A DNA stretch of 64,000 nt from Polynucleobacter kasalickyi. Lineage in GTDB: Bacteria > Pseudomonadota > Gammaproteobacteria > Burkholderiales > Burkholderiaceae. Under the pieces are notes generated by a model that was not told where the DNA came from, did no database searches, and saw only the letters and a list, made by a program, of their open reading frames with translations. Shown piece by piece: positions 26,994 through 35,328 of the stretch (its first letter is position 1; the number at the start of each line of letters is the position of its first letter). Location: assembly GCF_900176405.1 (NCBI RefSeq), contig NZ_FWXJ01000004.1, positions 124,001-188,000 of the forward strand, written 5' to 3'. The position numbers were made by a program, and so were the translations under genes.

Positions 26994-27914
26994 ATGTTAC
27001 TTAAACACTTTGCTTCTAAATTTGGCGTTCTTTTTTTGGCACTACTGTGTGTGGTGTTGCCTTTAATGGTACATCCATATTTTTTAAGTCTCATGACCCT
27101 GACATTTATTTATTCAATTTTTGCTATTTCGATTGATATTTTGGCGGGCTATGCTGGTAGGACTCCTTTGTGTCATGGTGCGATTTTTGGAAGTGCTGCT
27201 TACACCGCTATTTATTGTGTGATCACGAGTCAATATGATCCTTATACGGCCGTACTGTTAGGGATTGGAATGGCGGCAATCATTGGACTAGTGTTCGCGG
27301 TACTAGCGGTGCGTACCAGTGGGGTTTATTTCTTATTACTCACCCTTGCTCTTGGCATGATCATTTGGGGAATTTGCCAACGGTGGACCTCTGTCACCGG
27401 AGGTGAGAATGGCTTGAGAGGCAATATTCGACCAGATTGGTTACAAAGTGCTGAGCATTTCTATTATTTCTCTTTTGTTGTTTTGATTGTCATTGGTTTC
27501 TCCGTCTTGCGTTTTGTGAAATCCCCGTTTGGCTTAACCTTAAAAGGCATCCGCGAGAGTGAGTCTAGAATGCGTAGTTTAGGTTACAACACGACCTTAC
27601 ACCTCATCATTGGCTTTGTTATTTCATCCGTAGTGGCTGGGATCGCAGGTGTTTTGTACGCACTCTTTAATAGTTTTGTAAGTTCCTCTAGCGTCTCTCT
27701 CGCCCAATCAGTAAAAGGCTTGCTGATGGCAATTATGGGTGGGGTGGGTACTATTTTTGGTGGCGTGGTTGGTTCCGCTCTCATTATTTCGTTAGAGAAC
27801 ATTATTAGTTCTTACACCGAACGTTGGTCATTTGTGATGGGTTTTATGTTTGTTCTGGCGATGATTTTTATTCCAGAAGGAATTGTTGGCAAATTAAAAA
27901 TTTCCAAGAAATAA
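26994..27914 (+). CDS. Branched-chain-type ABC transporter permease, LivM-like
   Basis: 306 residues with many membrane spans. LivM features are AISIDILAGYAGRTPLCHGAIF, in which the usual Gly-Gln-Ser-His appears changed, and the cytoplasmic loop KGIRESESRMRSLGYN. The end is VLAMIFIPEGIVGKLK. It begins 2 bases after the LivH gene, so the two permeases are translationally linked. Confidence 0.92.
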   Translation: MLLKHFASKFGVLFLALLCVVLPLMVHPYFLSLMTLTFIYSIFAISIDILAGYAGRTPLCHGAIFGSAAYTAIYCVITSQYDPYTAVLLGIGMAAIIGLVFAVLAVRTSGVYFLLLTLALGMIIWGICQRWTSVTGGENGLRGNIRPDWLQSAEHFYYFSFVVLIVIGFSVLRFVKSPFGLTLKGIRESESRMRSLGYNTTLHLIIGFVISSVVAGIAGVLYALFNSFVSSSSVSLAQSVKGLLMAIMGGVGTIFGGVVGSALIISLENIISSYTERWSFVMGFMFVLAMIFIPEGIVGKLKISKK

Positions 27915-27943
27915 TTTTTTACTATTTTTAACAGGGGTTTACT

Positions 27944-29206
27944 ATGAATCGTCGTAACTTTATTAAATCAGGAGCTGCAATTAGTGGATTATCTGTTTTC
28001 GGCTCATTTGAAGAAGTCTTAGCCCAAACAACTGGTCCGATTAAAATTGGTTTGATGGCACCTTTAACTGGGGTGTTAGCGGCAGGGGGTAAAGAAATTG
28101 TTGAAGGTTTTACCATGTATTGGGAGTCGATTGGTAAAAAAGTGGCAGGAAGAGATATCCAAATTTTTATCGAAGATGATGCCTCGAATCCGGACATCGC
28201 TTTACAAAAAGCCCGTAAATTAGCGGAGCAAAATCAGGTAGATTTCTTGGTTGGTAATTTACTTGCGAATACTGGTTTAGCAGTCGCTGAATACGCTAAG
28301 ACAAGTGGTATTCCTTATTTTATTCCTGTCATTGCGGCCGATGATTTAACGCAGCGCACCAGAATTCCTAACGTGATTCGTATTGCTGGCTACACAGCGA
28401 GTCAAACTTCGCATCCTTTAGGTGACTATGCCTATAAAACTTTAGGTTATAGAAAGATTGTTACTATTTCTCAAGATTACACCTTTGGTCATGAGCAGTG
28501 TGGTGGTTTAGTGCAAGTCTTTACAGAACTAGGTGGTCAAGTATTGAATCAATTCTGGAATCCACTCAATACGCAAGATTTCAGCCCTTACTTTGCGCAA
28601 ATTCAGGCGCTAAAGCCAGATGCAGTTTTTGTGATGGAAACCGGCGCTGATGGTTTGAGATTTTTACAGCAATGGACCAACTTTGGCTTGAAAGGTAAGA
28701 TTCCATTATTGTGCGCACAAAATACTACTGACCAATCAGTGATTCGTAGCTTAAATAGTGGTGAAGCTGATGGCTTGATTTCTGCAGCGCATTTCGCGGA
28801 AGGCGCACCGAATGTACAGACACAAAAATTTGTGGCTGACTATTTAATTGCACACAATCACTTCCCATCTATCTATGGCTTCTCACACTACGTCGCTGCT
28901 ATTTGGATTGCGAAAGCAATTGCCAAAGTGGACGGTAATATTTCTAATCGTCCAAAATTCTTAGAAGCCATTAGAGGGACTGTTTTAGAAGATTCTCCAC
29001 TCGGTCGGCCAGTAAAATTGGATACATATGGTAATCCGATTTATGACGTCTTCATCCGTAAAGTAACGAAGCGTTCCGATGGAAAATATTGGAACGTGCC
29101 AATCGAAACTTATCCTGGCGTATCTCAGTTTTGGAAATACAAGCCTGAGGAATATTTAAAGCAACCTCCTTACTCTAGAACTTTCCAAGGAATAAAGAAA
29201 ATTTGA
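27944..29206 (+). CDS. ABC transporter substrate-binding protein (LivK family) with Tat signal
   Basis: 420 residues. The N terminus NRRNFIKSGAAISGLSVFG is a twin-arginine signal, so the receptor is probably exported folded. Mature features are IKIGLMAPLTGVLAAGGKE and EDDASNPDIALQKARKLAEQ, followed by the type-1 periplasmic fold YRKIVTISQDYTFGHEQ. AGGGGTTTACT precedes the ATG. It is the receptor of the Liv-type importer encoded on both sides of it. Confidence 0.92.
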   Translation: MNRRNFIKSGAAISGLSVFGSFEEVLAQTTGPIKIGLMAPLTGVLAAGGKEIVEGFTMYWESIGKKVAGRDIQIFIEDDASNPDIALQKARKLAEQNQVDFLVGNLLANTGLAVAEYAKTSGIPYFIPVIAADDLTQRTRIPNVIRIAGYTASQTSHPLGDYAYKTLGYRKIVTISQDYTFGHEQCGGLVQVFTELGGQVLNQFWNPLNTQDFSPYFAQIQALKPDAVFVMETGADGLRFLQQWTNFGLKGKIPLLCAQNTTDQSVIRSLNSGEADGLISAAHFAEGAPNVQTQKFVADYLIAHNHFPSIYGFSHYVAAIWIAKAIAKVDGNISNRPKFLEAIRGTVLEDSPLGRPVKLDTYGNPIYDVFIRKVTKRSDGKYWNVPIETYPGVSQFWKYKPEEYLKQPPYSRTFQGIKKI

Positions 29207-29961
29207 TGGAAAAATTGATTCTTGAAGTGACCAGCCTTTGCGTCCAGTTTGGCTCTTTTAAGGCAGTTAATAATGTTTCCATGAAAGTAAGTGCTGGGGA
29301 CAAAATTGCTATTCTTGGCCCGAATGGGGCTGGTAAAACTTCTCTCTTTAATGCGATTACAGGGATGACACTACCCACTCAAGGAACCGTATCGATGGGT
29401 GGTGTTGCTATTACTCGAGCATCACCTAATCGACGTGCTGAGTTGGGTATTGCAAGAACCTTTCAAATTACAAACTTATTCTTTGGTTTAACAGTGGAAG
29501 AAAACTTACTACTTGCCGCCAGAGGTTTACAACGTAGGAAGTTTTCACTATTTAGTTCAGCGACTCTACCCATCAGTGAAGAAGAGTTGGTGGAGTCTGT
29601 TTTAGAAAGATGCCACCTCTTAACGAAACGACATTGGTTAGTCAAAGAGATTTCTTATGGGGAGCAACGCCAGTTAGAGTTAGCCATGTCACTGACAAGC
29701 TCTCCTAAGGTGTTGCTCTTAGATGAACCTGCTGCCGGTTTATCCCCAGCAGAGCGAGTCGTGATGTCAGACGTGATTAAAAGTTTGCCAAAAGATTTAG
29801 CCATCGTATTGATCGAACATGATATTGATTTAGCCTTGAACTTAGTCGATAGAGTCATTTGTATGTATCAAGGGGGTGTTTTGGTAGAAGGAAAGCCGGA
29901 CGAAATTAGAGGAAATAAGAAGGTCCAAGAAATTTATTTAGGAAAACCTCGCAATGCTTAA
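29206..29961 (+). CDS. ABC transporter ATPase, LivG-like
   Basis: 251 residues from ATG 29206, which shares one base with the preceding TGA. The Walker A motif GPNGAGKTS is near residue 40. In place of the standard LSGGQ there is EISYGEQRQLELAMS, a common LivG variant. The Walker B segment is VLLLDEPAAGLSPAE, and the switch His is in LIEHD. It powers the Liv-type importer together with the LivF-like protein. Confidence 0.93.
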   Translation: MEKLILEVTSLCVQFGSFKAVNNVSMKVSAGDKIAILGPNGAGKTSLFNAITGMTLPTQGTVSMGGVAITRASPNRRAELGIARTFQITNLFFGLTVEENLLLAARGLQRRKFSLFSSATLPISEEELVESVLERCHLLTKRHWLVKEISYGEQRQLELAMSLTSSPKVLLLDEPAAGLSPAERVVMSDVIKSLPKDLAIVLIEHDIDLALNLVDRVICMYQGGVLVEGKPDEIRGNKKVQEIYLGKPRNA

Positions 29962-30655
29962 AATTGATCAAGTTTGTTCATCTTATGGAGAAGCCCAAGT
30001 CTTAAATGATGTTTCTATGCAGGTGAATGAGGGGGAAATTGTTGCACTATTGGGCAGAAATGGCATGGGTAAGACCTCCTTAGTGAGAACCGTCATGAAT
30101 CTGTCCAACCCTTTGAAATCAAAAGGGCAAATTGCCATTGGCCAGCAATCATTGGAGGGCTTAGCTCCATATCAAGTCTCACGTGCTGGGGTTGGATATG
30201 TGCCGCAAGGAAGGCGATTATTTTCATCCCTGACAGTTTTAGAGCATTTACAGATTCTCGATAAGAAAAGTCCTGGTGCCTGGAGTGTAGAAAAAGTCTT
30301 TGAAAACTTTCCGCGCTTAGCAGAACGAAAGACGAATCGTGGTAATGAGTTATCCGGTGGTGAAAGACAACTGCTTGCTATTGCTCGTGCACTCATGACG
30401 GGTCCAAAAATTCTACTAATGGATGAACCCACCGAAGGTTTGGCGCCAGTAACGGTTGAACTGGTTGAAGGGGTGATGCAAACATTGAGGAAAGAAGGAC
30501 TCGGTATTTTGTTAGTAGAGCAAAATTTATACAGTGCTTTAGCGGTTGCCGATCGCGTATATATTCTTGAGACAGGAATGGTAGTTTGGTCAGGCACGCC
30601 AGATCAACTCTTATCGCAGCCCGGCATCTTAGATCGATACTTGGGAATTCATTAA
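29954..30655 (+). CDS. ABC transporter ATPase, LivF-like
   Basis: 233 residues with Walker A GRNGMGKTS near residue 36, the signature LSGGERQLLAIARAL, Walker B ILLMDEPTEGLAP and LVEQN. It overlaps the LivG gene by 8 bases. It completes the ABC transporter (two permeases, two ATPases, one receptor). Confidence 0.93.
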   Translation: MLKIDQVCSSYGEAQVLNDVSMQVNEGEIVALLGRNGMGKTSLVRTVMNLSNPLKSKGQIAIGQQSLEGLAPYQVSRAGVGYVPQGRRLFSSLTVLEHLQILDKKSPGAWSVEKVFENFPRLAERKTNRGNELSGGERQLLAIARALMTGPKILLMDEPTEGLAPVTVELVEGVMQTLRKEGLGILLVEQNLYSALAVADRVYILETGMVVWSGTPDQLLSQPGILDRYLGIH

Positions 30656-32035
30656 TTGTTACCCTTTAATGAATTTGATTTAGTTGGTATTGCCAATGCG
30701 ATTCGTGCAAAACAGTTTAGTGCCTATGAGTTAACTCAGGAGTCGATTCGACGCTTCAAAACCATTGGTGCTAAATTCAATGCCGTATTTGAGGTGAGTG
30801 AAGAAGAGGCTTTACTACGAGCAAGTGAATTAGATAAAAAACAGCAAAATAAGGTAGCTTTAGGTTTACTCCACGGGGTACCGTTAGCACATAAAGATCT
30901 GATTGCTAGAGCAAACCACCAGATGCATGTGGGCTCGAAGATATTGTCAAACAACATTGCTACTGTGAGCGCTAAGGTCAATGACTACTTAGAAAATGCG
31001 GGTCAAGTCAATATTGGTTCTTTACATATGGCCGAATTTGCACTTAGTCCAACTGGTTTTAACCAACATTACGGTCATGGAAAAAATCCTTGGAATCCGC
31101 TCTATGTTTGTGGAGGATCATCGAGTGGTTCTGGCATTGCAGTTGCTTCACGGCTTGTATTTGGTTCTATTGGCTCAGATACTGGTGGCTCTATTCGACA
31201 TCCAAGTGCCATGTGTGGCCTGACCGGCTTGAAGCCAACGAATGGTCTAGTATCGGTTGAGGGGGTTTTCCCACTGTCTAACTCCTTGGACTGTGTGGGA
31301 CCAATGACCCAATCGGTGCGAGATGCTGCAAGGCTTCTCACGGTCATTACTGGCAATATAAAAAATTATGAAGCCCATCTAACAAATCCAATTCGTGGCA
31401 TGAAAATCGGTATTCCTAAAGTTTATTTTTATGAAAACTTAGATCCTGCTATTGAAGCATCTTTGCAAGATACTATCTCCGCCTTTAAAGATTTAAATGT
31501 TGAATTTGTGGCAGTCGATGTGCCAGAGATGTCGACGGTGAATCAGAATATGGGGATTGTATTAGCTTATGAAGCTTTCCAACTCCATCAAGCATGGTTG
31601 CAGCAGTTTCCAAACGATTATGCTGATCAAGTAAAGGCTCGTATTGAGTTTGGTAAAGACATCTCGCCAAGTACCTACGCGAATGCCTTAAACCAAAGAT
31701 CAATCATTCAAGAGGCCTTTCAAGCAAGCTGGTTCGCCCATTGTGATGCGGTACTAGTGCCAACTATTCAAGTGCAAACTCCTGCGATTGAAGCTACCAC
31801 GCGGGGTACCACTACTGAAATCCTAACAAATCTATTCAGAGTGACTCAAACCACCAAGGGAATTAATTATTTGTCCTTTCCGGCTTTAAATCTACCAAGT
31901 GGCTTTACCAAAGAAGGGCTACCGATTGGCGTTCAATGCATCGGTAATGTTTTTCAAGAGGAAACATTATTGCAATTAGGAAATGCTTTTCAAGCGATTA
32001 CTGATTATCATCAAAAAATGCCTAAACTTGCCTAA
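30656..32035 (+). CDS. Amidase (amidase signature family)
   Basis: 459 residues. The Ser-cisSer-Lys triad is visible: Lys in PLAHKDLIARA near residue 80, the middle Ser in GSDTGGSIRHPSAM, and the nucleophilic Ser region CGGSSSGSGIAVAS. The start is a TTG directly after the LivF stop, since no ATG lies near. It is the last gene of the operon and hydrolyses an amide to the acid and ammonia. In context it may act on the compound imported by the Liv-type system, or on the half-amide from the upstream hydrolases. Confidence 0.9.
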   Translation: MLPFNEFDLVGIANAIRAKQFSAYELTQESIRRFKTIGAKFNAVFEVSEEEALLRASELDKKQQNKVALGLLHGVPLAHKDLIARANHQMHVGSKILSNNIATVSAKVNDYLENAGQVNIGSLHMAEFALSPTGFNQHYGHGKNPWNPLYVCGGSSSGSGIAVASRLVFGSIGSDTGGSIRHPSAMCGLTGLKPTNGLVSVEGVFPLSNSLDCVGPMTQSVRDAARLLTVITGNIKNYEAHLTNPIRGMKIGIPKVYFYENLDPAIEASLQDTISAFKDLNVEFVAVDVPEMSTVNQNMGIVLAYEAFQLHQAWLQQFPNDYADQVKARIEFGKDISPSTYANALNQRSIIQEAFQASWFAHCDAVLVPTIQVQTPAIEATTRGTTTEILTNLFRVTQTTKGINYLSFPALNLPSGFTKEGLPIGVQCIGNVFQEETLLQLGNAFQAITDYHQKMPKLA

Positions 32036-32050
32036 GTGTGAGTTTGACGA

Positions 32051-32455
32051 TTAGATGGTGATCTTGCCAATAGTGCGCATGGCATCCAAAATTTGAGTAC
32101 TTTGAGTGTCATAGGTCGAAAGGGAGCCATGCAGTATAGGGATCATTTTGAGAATTTCATCAGCCCCAAAAAATTGCATCGACCAATTGGGAAACATTCT
32201 CTTTTCTATTTTTCTTTTCTCTAGAATACGTTTAACGCTATGCTTTGGGTCCCTAGATATTTTTTCGAAAGTCTCTATGATTTGTTTTTCTGGGCCTTCT
32301 AAAATTTGTCCAAAATAACCATTGTCGTAATATAGGACGCCCGTAATTTGATGATCATAATTCCAACGTAGCGAATCCTTCAAGATTGGCAAAAGAATCA
32401 GAGCATCTACTTCGTAGCTGGCTTTACTAACATAGGTGAGATCGATTAAGTCCAT
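32051..32455 (-). CDS. BLUF-domain blue-light sensor protein
   Basis: 134 residues, a stand-alone BLUF domain that binds FAD. The key residues are in place: Tyr in LTYVSKAS near residue 8, Asn in RWNYDHQITGVLYY, Gln in GYFGQILEGPE, and Trp and Met in FPNWSMQFFG. The C-terminal 35 residues form the usual cap helices. Its start lies 10 bases inside the end of the PAS-GGDEF-EAL gene, so the two are translated together. It probably signals light to that enzyme by direct contact. Confidence 0.9.
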   Translation of the reverse strand: MDLIDLTYVSKASYEVDALILLPILKDSLRWNYDHQITGVLYYDNGYFGQILEGPEKQIIETFEKISRDPKHSVKRILEKRKIEKRMFPNWSMQFFGADEILKMIPILHGSLSTYDTQSTQILDAMRTIGKITI

Positions 32456-34188
32456 GATGTCCTAATCATATCAAAATGATCGATCCAACTTTCAAAATCT
32501 GTAACATTCATTGGCTTTGCAAAGAGATATCCTTGGGCATATTGACAGCCTAAAGCGGATAATGCCCTCAGATGATCGATACTTTCAACCCCCTCAGCAA
32601 TTACTTTCCGATTAAAAACATTCGACAAAGCGATAATACTTTTGACAATTGCCATATCATCCATGTTACTCAACATGTCAAAAACAAAGCTTTGGTCAAT
32701 CTTAATAAAGTCAACCTGTAGGTGTTTCAAAAAGTTTAATGACGAATATCCAGTGCCAAAGTCATCTATGGCAAATAAGAAACCATATGACCGGAGTTCA
32801 TTAATGAGTTGAGAAGTAGCGATCGAGTCTTCAAAAGCACTCGTTTCTAAAATTTCAAAGCCAATTTGATGAGGAGAAACCTCCGGATATTGCTGAATCA
32901 ACTCCTTGATAAACGGCATTAAAGTTTTCGATTGGAGATGATACGCTCCAATATTCAAGAAAATTTCAGTTCTTCTACCCACTAAATTCCACTTATTTAG
33001 CTGTTCAAAACAAGAACGAATGACCCATTCGCCATGTTTGATGCTGACCTCATCATTTTCGATATAGGGTAAGAAATCACCTGGTGTCATTAAGCCCTTG
33101 GTGGGGTGATTCCACCTAGATAGTACTTCAGCGCCTGCCATCGTTAAATTGGATAACTGAATTTTGGGTTGAAAATAGAGTTCGAGTTCGTTTCGTTTCA
33201 GGGCGTTCAGGATGTTCGAAGAGGCTTCTTTTTTCACCCTAAAGGAATAATGTGTTTTGGTATCAAAATATTGAATCGAGTTTTTGCCAGACTGCTTTGC
33301 TTGATACATTGCTTGATCTGCATGGCGGATCAGAACTTCTTGGTTGGATGAATCTTTCGGGTAGAAATTAACACCAATACTACAAGAGAGTTGTACGAAG
33401 CGATCATCCACCATAAAGGGCTTTGAGGTGGCAGCTAGAATTCTTTCTAAAACAATGGAGGACTCATTAATTTCCTCAAGATCAGTGAGGAGCACAATAA
33501 ATTCATCACCACTGATTCTGGACAAGGAATCACCTTTGCGTAATGCAGCTTGGATCACATTACTAATATGGATTAATACTTTATCGCCGACGATATGGCC
33601 ATATGTATCATTTATTTTTTTAAAATTATCTAAATCAACAAAAGCAAGTGCTAAAGACTGACTCTTTCTATCGCAAATTGTCATTGCTTGAGTGAGTCGA
33701 TCCAAAAAAAGAGTTCGATTGGGTAATTTGGTGAGGGGGTCATAGTGGGCCAAAAAACGCATTTCTTCTTGGTCTTTGTGGTGCTGCGTTACATCTCGAA
33801 TCACGCCCACATAATTTTTGCCCATGTGACTCAGAGAAAGTTCTACCCACAAAATATTACCAGTGACATGGTTGAAACGGATTTTGTAGGATTTCTTTAA
33901 TTGGTCTAATTGGATATGATCTTTAAAGTTTAAATCCAGGACATCTTGATCTTCATAGTAGAAGAAATCACTGAGCAGTTTGCCTAAAGGGGACTCGGTG
34001 AGCCCAGTAATTTTGTGCCAAGCAGAATTAACAAATAAAAAACGACCTTCACTATCCAACTCAAATAAAATTTCGTTCAGTAACTCGACACGCTCGCGCA
34101 TGCTTTTCTCACTTGCAACAAGGGCTTCCATGAGTTTATTAGTTGCTGATATTTGTAAATCAACTAATATACTTTTATCTGTTTCCAT
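32446..34188 (-). CDS. PAS-GGDEF-EAL cyclic-di-GMP turnover protein
   Basis: 580 residues: an N-terminal coiled region, a PAS domain (about 35-135, FELDSEGRFLFVNSAWHKIT), GGDEF (about 145-310) and EAL (about 325-575). The cyclase motif is SGDEF, with an RKGD inhibitory site exactly five residues before it. The EAL side keeps EVLSR, IDDFGTGYSS, KIDQSFV, AEGVES and QGYLFAKP, so phosphodiesterase activity is likely; cyclase activity is possible. No membrane segments are seen, so it is cytoplasmic. The co-translated BLUF protein suggests that light tunes its activity. Confidence 0.92.
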   Translation of the reverse strand: METDKSILVDLQISATNKLMEALVASEKSMRERVELLNEILFELDSEGRFLFVNSAWHKITGLTESPLGKLLSDFFYYEDQDVLDLNFKDHIQLDQLKKSYKIRFNHVTGNILWVELSLSHMGKNYVGVIRDVTQHHKDQEEMRFLAHYDPLTKLPNRTLFLDRLTQAMTICDRKSQSLALAFVDLDNFKKINDTYGHIVGDKVLIHISNVIQAALRKGDSLSRISGDEFIVLLTDLEEINESSIVLERILAATSKPFMVDDRFVQLSCSIGVNFYPKDSSNQEVLIRHADQAMYQAKQSGKNSIQYFDTKTHYSFRVKKEASSNILNALKRNELELYFQPKIQLSNLTMAGAEVLSRWNHPTKGLMTPGDFLPYIENDEVSIKHGEWVIRSCFEQLNKWNLVGRRTEIFLNIGAYHLQSKTLMPFIKELIQQYPEVSPHQIGFEILETSAFEDSIATSQLINELRSYGFLFAIDDFGTGYSSLNFLKHLQVDFIKIDQSFVFDMLSNMDDMAIVKSIIALSNVFNRKVIAEGVESIDHLRALSALGCQYAQGYLFAKPMNVTDFESWIDHFDMIRTSWT

Positions 34189-34243
34189 GTTTCCTTGATT
34201 GGCATGATTCGTTCATGAGACCCGCTAATAAGATCTTAGCGAC

Positions 34244-34840
34244 TTAACTCATCACCAATGATTTTGATTCAATCACAGATCCATAAAGTGGGAAAACATT
34301 CTCACAATAGAAGGAGTGCTCTAAGGCAGTTCTTGCCGATGAACAATCTTCCACAATCGATACTTTGTAGCCACGCTCATACGCTGCACGACCCGTTGAA
34401 TCGATACACAGTGAAGTGACCATGCCGCATACCCAAACTTCTTTAATCGAGTTCGCTAACAAGGTATTGTCTAAATCTGTTTTTGAGAAGGCATTAAAAC
34501 CAACTTTGCCAGATACATAGGTAATTCTGTCACCAAACTCAGCTAATTCAGGAATATTTTCTGCACCAAAAGTGCCGACAGAAAAAGCGCCAGACTCTTT
34601 AATCTTATCTAAAATTCCAGACGAATTAGAAAGTGCTCGGTAACTACTTTCTAACACAATCGGCGTAGAGATAATGAGTGCTTTTGTATTCGCTAATTTA
34701 CGAATTAAATTCATCGTGTTTGCTAGCACTTCATCAACGCGTCCAGGTTCTTCTACTACACCTCTGAGAACGCCATTTTTTGCGAAGTAATCGTTTTGAA
34801 AGCCAACCAAGATTACTGCTAAGTTATCAAATGCATCCAT
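34244..34840 (-). CDS. Isochorismatase-fold protein lacking the usual catalytic Asp
   Basis: 198 residues with the isochorismatase fold. Cys is present in GMVTSLCIDSTGRAAYE, and the Lys probably lies in GKVGFNAFSKTD. The first motif reads ILVGFQNDYF, with Gly13 at the position of the catalytic Asp of IDMQNDF. Either this is a subfamily with different chemistry or it is non-hydrolytic. It lies downstream of the AtuA pair on the same strand, with a gap of about 160 bases, so co-transcription is possible but not certain. Confidence 0.8.
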   Translation of the reverse strand: MDAFDNLAVILVGFQNDYFAKNGVLRGVVEEPGRVDEVLANTMNLIRKLANTKALIISTPIVLESSYRALSNSSGILDKIKESGAFSVGTFGAENIPELAEFGDRITYVSGKVGFNAFSKTDLDNTLLANSIKEVWVCGMVTSLCIDSTGRAAYERGYKVSIVEDCSSARTALEHSFYCENVFPLYGSVIESKSLVMS

Positions 34841-35001
34841 ATTATCACCCTGTGAAATTACTAAATCAATGAAAACTAGTTTTTATAATACTCTAGATTA
34901 AAACAATATGATTACTGCTTGATTAAAAAAATCCTCTAAAATCAATAAAGAAGACGGTTCTATCAAAAAATCCAAGAAATTCTCCTCGCCGGTGCATAGT
35001 T

Positions 35002-35328
35002 TTAATTGGTTTTTAAATTTTGTTCCTCTAATTGGATCGATAGCATCAAGCTACTCAGCGATTTGCCATGTGGGTCTAGGGCTAATGATCTGGTCACGCC
35101 CCCACCTAAAGCTCCTTCGATGACAAAATTTAAAGCCTGCAATTTGGGTAATTCATATCGAATAATCGGTCCCTGCGTGATGTGCTGGAATGCCTTTTGT
35201 ACCACCTCTACGGTCAAGTGTTGTTGAATAACTTCCCAAGCTGCTTGGTTATATGCAATCACAGAAATGTTGGAGGTGTTTCCCTTATCGCCAGCCCTTG
35301 AATGTGCAATATCATGTAACAGAATCAT
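35002..35328 (-). CDS. AtuA-like ferredoxin-fold partner protein
   Basis: 108 residues from ATG 35328, which forms an ATGA overlap with the stop of the upstream AtuA gene; a longer upstream start would run far into that gene. The sequence LHDIAHSRAGDKGNTSNISVI, then IEGALGGGVTRSLALDPHGKS, is characteristic of the small domain that follows AtuA, as a separate gene or as a fusion. It is expected to form a complex with the AtuA protein. Function is known only by association with acyclic terpene and acyl-CoA catabolism. Confidence 0.85.
   Translation of the reverse strand: MILLHDIAHSRAGDKGNTSNISVIAYNQAAWEVIQQHLTVEVVQKAFQHITQGPIIRYELPKLQALNFVIEGALGGGVTRSLALDPHGKSLSSLMLSIQLEEQNLKTN

Noticed and set aside
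30172-30597. Antisense open frame of 141 codons inside the LivF-like gene
   Set aside because: The plus frame has complete ABC ATPase motifs; the antisense frame has no recognisable domain and is a shadow.
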